From: Stercorarius parasiticus
Lineage: Eukaryota; Chordata; Aves; Charadriiformes; Stercorariidae
Direction: 5' to 3'
NCBI GenBank assembly: GCA_013396915.1
Contig: VWZL01000298.1
Location: forward strand, 1,278,695-1,342,694
DNA: 64,000 bases
The notes under the pieces were generated by a model that had not been told where the DNA came from, ran no database searches, and was given only the letters and a program-made list of their open reading frames with translations. Shown in pieces: positions 55,601 to 64,000 of this stretch (position 1 is its first letter; each line of letters opens with the position of its first letter). The translations under genes were made by a program, and so were the position numbers.

Positions 55601-58600
55601 GGTTAAGATATGATGCCACTAAACTGATGTGAGTGGATTGCTACGGAAGTCAACTGATTCTGTTTTGCATGCTAGGAACATTTCTTACTTGCAGACCCGG
55701 GGTATGTCCAACAAATGAACTGGTACCTTCTTGAATAATGGAAGAAGTGGTTATGTTCCTCTCTCATCTGTGTCAAGGTCTATGTTCTGCTTATGAGACT
55801 AGCTGACCAGCTTACAAAGGTAAAAATTTTTAATTGCAATAAGAATTTAGGAGCATGCATCTCCAAAAGAATAAATCCAATACGGGAAGAAGCTGATTAT
55901 ACCCTAGAAGTCATGTCCTCCTCCCAGACAGCCAATTCTTTCCGCTCTGCACTCATAAATCCAAAGAGCACAATTCAACTCTAAACTTAGTCAGGCTCAG
56001 TTCAATGCTAAGCTCATTCAGTATGCCTTCAGCTGGTGTCGCTTGCTTCTGTAGCCTAAAGTCTAGTCATTTTTAATATTCATTTTCCAACTTCTTCCTT
56101 CTCACTTAATTGAATCACCCTGGCAATATGAGGCCAGCATGGCCAGTAGCCCAAATAACCACCTGGAATTTATGGTTTCCATGTTCCCTAGACTCCTAGA
56201 AGGCACAGAGGTATGCATCTTGGATGATAACGTAAACATTCTTGTGCATGGTTTTTTAACATAAAAATTTGACAATAATATATGGGTAAGAGCCCTCAGG
56301 TGCATTATAAAAACTTTCACTAGAAATGTAATTCTTTCATAAGAGTTTTTACATTTTTAGGACAAAAACTGTTAGGCATTAGCGCACAAGCTCATAACTA
56401 CTGAATGTGCCAGGAACATTTCCGTGGGATGGGATCTCCTGGAAGCCCCTGTAGATCGGTGTCTTCTGTTGGTCACTGGATTACATGAATTAAGACTTTC
56501 ATGGCACATTTTATGCTCCCAGTGACTGGGCTGCTATTTCCTTGTGCAGGGTAGCATTTGCCAGAATTGTACAGACATCTGAGCTCCATCTGAAGAACTA
56601 TTCTTGGTTGCCAGAACAAAATCATGTGCATTTGTTCCATCAAAGTCCAAGGCTATGAGATATTCCTAAATAGCAGCATATGGCTATACTGACAAGCATA
56701 CTTCCCAAGCCTACATCAGCTGGTGAAAGGCCAGCAGATCTGTAAGCTTCAAACGTTAATTTTAGCTTACAGAAAAAGAGCCACATGGGCTTACCAGCAC
56801 GGCTGCATAGAGCAGTATTGCACACAGAAGGAGCTATGGCCGAGACGGCTCCCTCTCCTTCAAATGGGAGATGTGAGAGCATCTGAGTCACGCTTGGGTG
56901 GCCATCAAAGATGTTGGTAGCCATGTATTCCTGCCCCAGCACAAGCAGGCAAACTTCTGCTCCATGTCTTGCAGCAACAAGTTCAACCCACTGCAGCTCA
57001 TCCTACCGTCACTGGCAGCCTGAGGTGGGTCTCTTCCCCCACCATGGACATCCAAGCCGAGCCTCTCGTGTTGCCAGCCATCCAGTGGGATCTCTCTGAA
57101 GGCTTGTGCTCACTTTTCACCAACAGCTTTATCTGCGTTAGTGACGCCTGCAGTGATTCTTTCTTTTATTAGTTGTATTTCAATACCTTCAGTTTGGGTG
57201 GATTCAGCTTTTACAATGCACAAAGAAGTGTTTATGTAACTCATGCAACTTTTATAGCTCTACTTAAGCCCATAGCTGGGAGCTCTACTTTGTCATGCAG
57301 AAATCCCTGCAGCGAGTACAAGCCACCATTACCTGTTCCTAATAAATGAAAACATTAGCTTTGGGTACAAAATTTTAGCTTTTGTTTCAAATAGTATTTT
57401 TCCCAAGAGTTGATCCTAATAGCAAGACTTGTACTTTATGGTCTTATTTCCGTAGGAACATTTTTTATGTTGTATGTAAGGACATTTTCAACTCAAATAC
57501 TACAGTATTTGCTAGCTCATCACTAGACACCCTGAGCAGAAACACAAGTTGTCTACCATCTGGAATAGCTCATGCTGTTTGTTCTGCTCCTCCTACCCAA
57601 ACTGGATGAAGTACATAAACCAAAAAAGCAATAATAAGAGTAATAAGAAGAAAGCTATCAATCCAGGTCAACAGAGAAATGGTAAAGACTCTGTGGCTGT
57701 AAATGTATAGGGCTTGATACTTGATGCTCCCACAGCAATATAGCTCCATCAATTCAGTAAGCAGTGGTCGTCTTTCACACCAGTCTAGGTGCCAAAGTCT
57801 AAGTGGGGACTTTTCATTTCATATTTTATTTTTGCTGTAAAATGTGCCTTTGGCTCTAACTCTCATTGACTCGCACAGAAATGCTGACTGACGGTGGCTA
57901 AGGCAAAGCAGCACCCCTTCCGTCTTGTACCACGATGAGCTTGCTTCCTAACCTTTTTGTAGCTACTTTTTTCACCAGTGCTCTTGGTACATGCCCTGTT
58001 TCCACAGCTGGGGAGTCACAAATTGCCCTTCCCTCTGCTTAACCTCCCCTCGGAGAAACACCTACAGCACCGCTCCTTACCCTTGGTACCACATGTGCTG
58101 AAAACACAAGGAGAGGGAGATGCAAATGAGTCATTTCGCTGTAATAAACCCCAGGAAAATAAATTTGATCCTAAATGGCTCCTGTGCACGACAGATGGGT
58201 TCGTGGTAGCTGACCTCATTTTTTGCAGCTCCAACGTTTATTCGGCGTTGGCAGCTGGAGTGAGCATGCGCAGGAACCCCGGGCCATGCCCTCCCTAATG
58301 CCCGTCCCTTGTGGCAGCACTAGGAACACAGAGCGATCATTTTCAGCTGGCATTCATGGAGATAAGCAAAATTTGGTCTGTAACAGCACGTATGAGCGTG
58401 GCTGAGGGATCAGAATCTGGCCGCCTAATCGGATTTGATGTTCATTCATTTCAAACCCACCCCAGTATGCAGAATTATCTTTGATTAGAAGTCAACTCCA
58501 ATTCTACTCATCGTTGATTATTCTTTATGTCAATTAAAGATTTAATTAAAAACAAAGCCACCCTGCCATTCAAGTGCCGGCAAATAATCTAAAGAAAAAG

Positions 58601-60721
58601 CATTTCTGAAAATCAACTGAGAACGATCTCCGCATGCTTCAAACCCACCTTGCCCCAAACCCGTAACAGGGGTTCAGCGTGAGCGACCTGTGCACGTGAT
58701 GGATCACTCTGTCATTTCGGCAGCACGATGCAGTGGTAAAGGTGGAAGGCTTTGTGCTGCTCTGTTATCTTTCCCTATATCAGGAGATAAACTACCAGGA
58801 AGGATCTTGTGAGAAGGAGTAAGACTAGCAGGACGCAAAAAGGGCTGTGGGAATCGCTCTGTCTAGCAGCAGCCTGGTGACTTCTCTACCTCTTTCGGCA
58901 TATGCCACCGAACACTGCCCGGTTGACAACACGCATTGGGTGGAATTTCAATTTCTCCACTCCGATCACAAAAAACGAGCAACCTATTGGGCACTGTTGG
59001 AAGCATTAGCAGCAGGGGAGGCCTCGGAAACCACGAGTGGTGCTGGTGGTCTCCCTTGTCCCTTACTGACCAACAGTAACATTTGGACGAGCCTGTGAGT
59101 AAGATCTGAGAACAAGTCGGGTAAATCAGCCCAGATGTCAATAGATGCAACTCTGGTGGGAATCTTTTGGCAAAATCCACGATGCCTCTGAGCAGTGACC
59201 TAAATTCATGTGTCAAGTGTAAGCAGTGTAGTGGCTTCACATTCTCAGACTGTGTAAGCAATGAACATAAATACCCTCTCACTGACAGGAGAGAAAAGCA
59301 ATGACCCAGCAGTGTTTAACAGAAAATCATCCTTAAGAGTGCTGTGTTCTCTTAGTACTTTGCACCCGTATTTCTGCTGTTTACAACCCTCGCTTAATGC
59401 AGACGGCAGCAGCACGGACAAGGACAGCAAGTCGAGGCTACTGCCTCCTTTTATCTGCAGAAAGTAAATGCATCAAGTAAACGCATGTAGGGTGGTTTAG
59501 GTAACCAGTGGGCTGCTCTAGAGATTATTTGTTTTGCTTCAGCCAAGACAGACCAACTGTAGCTGTACTTGGTATCCACTCCAGGTACGCTCTAATATAA
59601 GCAAGAGTGAGCTAAATTAAACAAATAGGATAGGCTTTTCATCCCTGAAAGGAAAGTAAAACATTATTGTTGTCAAATCCTTTCAGTCGCTAATGAGATA
59701 CAAACGCTGTGCTGCTCCTCTTTAAATAGGTGGGATTAGGGTGACTTAAAACGCCTTGGATGTTTATATGATTGTTCTATTTCAAGGGTTGTCTTAATGG
59801 CACATCGCTCACTAAAATATTGGTGAAGATACATCAGCCCAGGTTTTAGGACAGAAGATCTTTAAAGCTGGATGTTCTTGTCCCAGATAGGAGCATTGCA
59901 GCAATGGATTTATTTAATCTTTTGACACCTCAGAAGTGTGGCCATTTCAAGAGCATTGCCATAAAAGTCCTGTGTTACTTCATTTATATTTGGCTATAGC
60001 ATGTGTCTGAAGCTCTCTTCTAGTACATCAAGTAGTTGAACACTATCCACGCACAACCAAGAGAGGCTGTGTGCTCTGATGTAACTCGTGTCTCTTGGCT
60101 TCAGTTCATTTAAATTCAGAACTTGAATCTTGTGCTAGAGAAGTTCTTACATATATGACTTTTAGAACTTTTCTTTAAAGTTATGTCTGAGGCTATTATT
60201 CTTCTGGTTAAAGCATTTTAATCTTTAAAAACTCTCAAAGGTATAGGAGACAAGAGTGCATACCTAGTACCACCAAACAGCCTAACCTTCTCCCAAACCA
60301 CCCCCATCTTCTCTACCCAGAACCATTAAAGGAGCTGTAAAAAGCAGCTGAAAGAGATTTGATGCAGGATAAAGGGGTGAGGGGAGTCTGTGCTAGGTAG
60401 AGAGTCACTCTTGGAAAAGCTTGTGTTAATGACCCTGGTACCAGAGAAGAGATCTGCCAACCAACAAGGCAGCTGAGCAACACCAGGAACGCGACTGCTA
60501 TGTGTGGCTGCCATAAGGCACAGGTATCCCAGCTGCCTGTCCCACAATGCGGTTTTATACTGAGCGGTTGCAGCCCACCAGCACAAAAAGGCAGGACATC
60601 TTTATAGATACACAAGTGTGTACAGGAACCGCTTGAAAAAAATACCTACAATTTTATGGAGAACTGCCCTCCTTGCCGCCGCTTTCTGAAATCACATTTC
60701 ATTTCAGTAGCTATCAAGTTT

Positions 60722-61345
60722 AGCTGGCCATGTGCGCTCGCAGCCCAGAAGGCCAACCGTATCCTGGGCTGCATCAAAAGAAGTGTGGCCAGCAGGACGA
60801 GGGAGGTGATTCTGCCCCTCTACTCCGCTCTGGTGGGACCCCACCTGGAGTATTGCGTCCAGCTCTGGGGCCCTCAACATAAGAAGGACATGGACCTGTT
60901 GGAGCAAGTCCAGAGGAGGGCCACAAAAAAGATCAGAGGGCTGGAGCACCTCTCCTGTGAGGACAGGCTGGGAGAGTTGGGGTTGTTCAGCCTGGAGAAG
61001 AGAAGGGTCCGGGGAGACCTTACTACCTCCTTTCAGTACTTAAAGGGGCTTATAAGAAAGATGGGGACAAACTTTTGCAGTGCCTGCTGTGAAGGGGTAA
61101 GGGTTTTAAACTAAAAGACGGAAGATTCAGACTAGATAGAAGGAAGAATCTTTTTACAATGAGGGTGGTGAAACAGTGGCACAGGTTGCACAGAGAGGTG
61201 GTAGATGCCCCATCCCTGGAAACATTCAAGGTCAGGTTGGACAGGGCTCTGAGCAACCTGATCCAGTTGAAGATGTCCCTGCTCATTGCAGGGGAGGTTG
61301 GACTAGATGACCTTTAAAGCTCCCTTCCAACCCAACCTATACTGT
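60722..61345 (+). mobile_element. CR1 LINE 3' fragment
   Basis: The + strand encodes the end of CR1 ORF2 ([22 protein letters not shown]) and continues to GGTTGGACTAGATGACC and the 3' end. The frame is intact for about 140 codons and then shifts. It is 5'-truncated. Confidence 0.95.
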
Positions 61346-64000
61346 GGTTCTAAGTTTCTCAGTGTAGAAAAGCTGTTCCCTCTTGAATCTGCAAGGGCTT
61401 TCTGCTCCTTGGGGCAAAGGAGGTTACACTGTTTGAGCAATTGCTGGCACATTTGAGCAATTGCTGGCTTGGGCCAGTTAGTGCTCTCCCACACAACTAC
61501 TGGGCATGGTTCGGGAAGCAGCACGGGCCAAGGACCATTCCCAAAGCAGTCTTCACGTGCTTCCCTCTTTTGGAGGACAATGGAGTTGAATGCCACAGGT
61601 ACAGCCAGGTCTGTGCCTGAGAACAATACCAAATGCCCGTAGTTTACTGTCACAGACACAGACAATGCAAACCTGATGAAACCCTTCAATATATGGTAAG
61701 TAGATCTAGTCAGGTTAAATTGTTAAATTTAATCTGTAGTGAACATTAAAAAAAAGAAATCTTGAGTTTAAAACGTCATACGCTCCAGCCATGCTATAGG
61801 ATTAGTTACCATTTGAGTCTTTTAGATACAGAGACATTACGGATAAACCGAGCATGGATTAAACAGATCTGACAGCATTTATTGTTGCTGAACTACAAGG
61901 TAATTATCTTGCGTAACTTTTCATTGCACAAATTAAGGCTGCACGCATCTCGGCACAGCCCCGCTTTTCCACAGTCTGCCATTGAAAAGAAAAGCCCACC
62001 ATCGCAGGGGCCATCGCAGGCTAATGAACGGCTTATAGGACTGACCCCACAATTTGTCCTCCACTGCCCTCCCGCTCTTTTCTCCTTTCCTTCTCTGTTG
62101 AGGTTTCTGCATTTTCCAATTCACATAACAGTAATGGACCATCGTTCTGGGTATAGGAAAAGGAGGATATAATGGTTTCATATGATGAAGGAAAACTATT
62201 TTCTCCTTTTGCCAAGGGAAGCAATTTTCTTCCTCACCTGGTGGCAGAATGACATGCCCATAAGAAATACAGTGGCTGGAGAAATCATGCCTACAGCATT
62301 CGGCTTCTGCTCACTGTTACACTGGATCCACCGGTGCCTTCTCTACTGGGAAGAAGGAGGATTATTTTCTTTTTAAGGGTAGAGCCAGGAAAGAATGGGG
62401 AAAAAGCAACCCCTTGTTGGGTAACTGCAGATGAAAAGCATCTAACCCTCAGGGAGCTTCCACTTTCAGCATACAGCGTGGAAATCAAATATATTGGAAG
62501 CACTTCCCAGTCCAGCACCTGCGTGCATGGAAACAAGGCTTTGTGGTCCAGCTGTCGTCTGGGGAGATGACGGCAACGTCTCCCTCTAATTTCAAAGAAA
62601 CCAAAACCTTGGTATATGCAGGCAGCATTTTAAGCTGATTATTCTCCAGCCTCAGCTGAAGTCTTAGCATTTTTAATACAGCTTCGGTTTGGTTTTGTGT
62701 AGCACAGATGACTGTGAGCATTTCCAGCTCTTGGTTTTATTAACCTGAACAGCTAATAAACTAAACATTCATCTCTGTTTACTTTCGCAGATGTCTATTG
62801 TTATTAATAAGATTTTGTGTACATCTAAGTAGATGTGGCCGGCGAGTGTTACACTGAATTCAGGAAAATGCCTCATGGTCCAAAGAGCACCTCACAGCAA
62901 ATTGCTTCCCATCCCACAATCATCCCTGTGCAAAACCCCAACTCCTTCTTTGAACTAACAAAGTGGTATTTTGCGGATGTACCCAACAAGACAAGGAAAG
63001 GACAGTCAGTCACGCAGGACTTGGCACATTATACACTTAACTGAGCAGTGGCATTTTTTCAACAGCATCATCACCCACGGACGTGCCTGTATGGTTGGGA
63101 AAGTGCACAGGGATAGCTGTTGCTCCCATAACCCAGCGGTGCTTGCAGGGATGAGGGGGGAAAAAGGTGTCTCCTTACTCGGAGCAACCCCCTGGCCAAA
63201 GACTGCTTGTGGGGATGTGACTGCAGAAAGCTGTAACATACGTCCCTACTTCTGTTCCGCAACTGAAGTTTTAAAACCAAACATTTTAAAATTAAATACC
63301 AACAGAGGATGTCAGGTTGCTTAATTATGAAAAAGGCCCTTTCCCTCATGTCATACAACTAGAAAACGCCCATCGGACTTTGAACACAGAGCTACATCGA
63401 CCATCCCACCTGCCTGCCTCTGGCACCACCACGGACCAGCGCCACCATCTCAGCCCCCCCAACCATTAGCTCCTCTCCCCAAGACTTCTGAGGCATCTTC
63501 AAGGGGTGCATTCACTACAAACCCTATTTTTCCTTTGTTTTGACTCAGTCTTCTAGTAAGATAAATTTGACAAAGAGGCAAGACACCTCGCTGAGGGACA
63601 AATCGAGCTGTTTGGGCTGCTCAGACAGCAAGATGATAATTTGGGGGAAGAGAAAGGAAGCTGTGGTGCTCAACCTTGCCCCGTCTGTTGAAACACAAAC
63701 CTCCCGCAGCTACTTGCAGGTGCTTATTTGCCTGTCTGTCTCCTACAGATTTCGCTGTAAATGAGTTCCTTCCTTTGGTCAGCTCAAATAGAAAGGTTTA
63801 ATTAGTAATACATAGGGTGAGGCTAGCCTGGTCTTTTGTAGACTGAAGGCACAAGCTAAAAGCAGAACCTCAGCGACGAATGGATGTATTTTCACTGCCG
63901 CGACTGCTTTTTGGAGTTGATGGATGGCTTGAAGTTTTCCTGTTGGCGACACTTTCAGGAAAAAGTCAAGCCTGACAAGTCTCTGGGTGTTGCAGCTAAA

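Larger units (their letters stand above)
50307..64000 (-). other. RIPOR2: Presumed RIPOR2 5' intron / flank
   Basis: A 13.7-kb stretch with no exon I can recognise for the RIPOR2 N-terminus or any other gene. It holds CR1 fragments (50681-51195, 60722-61345), an A/GA tract (52626-52655) and a homeobox-site-like AT-rich block at about 58420-58640. The rest looks like unique non-coding DNA. Confidence 0.6.

Noticed and set aside
1..64000. Endogenous retrovirus, CRISPR array, operon-like cluster or toxin genes
   Set aside because: No LTR pairs, gag/pol/env motifs, regularly spaced repeats or gene clusters were seen; the only reverse-transcriptase signals are CR1-type LINEs.

Overview
The window looks like nuclear DNA of a sauropsid, most likely a bird. 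Evidence: multi-exon vertebrate genes with consensus GT-AG introns, truncated CR1 LINE fragments whose 3' ends carry the short AATCATAG-type tail typical of avian CR1, compact introns, and a gene order (GMNN then convergent RIPOR2) that matches human 6p22. I cannot name the species. There are no prokaryotic or viral genes, no CRISPR array and no tRNA or rRNA gene that I can support. Two single N bases (2767 and 46188) mark unresolved positions.

Layout. 1-2700: mostly non-coding, with one unidentified possible terminal exon (442-690, + strand) and an old, decayed LINE reverse-transcriptase relic (about 1190-1790). 2700-3370: CpG island and promoter of GMNN. 3412-8940: GMNN (geminin, + strand), with six coding exons giving a complete 230-residue protein and tandem poly(A) signals at 8917-8926. 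8945-15450: intergenic space between two genes that point at each other, containing one CR1 fragment (12597-13230).

15455-50306: RIPOR2 (FAM65B, - strand). I could place 21 coding exons covering about 1033 residues and the stop codon, with every splice phase agreeing. Only the first ~35 residues (compared with the human protein as I remember it) are missing, and their exon(s) should lie beyond 64000. 50307-64000: presumed first coding intron or 5' flank of RIPOR2, with two CR1 fragments and no recognisable exon.

The two genes are functionally unrelated. Geminin limits DNA replication licensing by binding CDT1. RIPOR2 is a RhoA-inhibiting polarity protein used in myoblasts, leukocytes and hair-cell stereocilia. 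No exotic new system was found. The points most worth checking are a (TG)n tract just upstream of a RIPOR2 3' splice site, a strong hairpin in the RIPOR2 3' UTR, a CpG island with a perfect CRE inside RIPOR2, a locally duplicated ~113-bp segment, and the unidentified terminal exon at 442-690.
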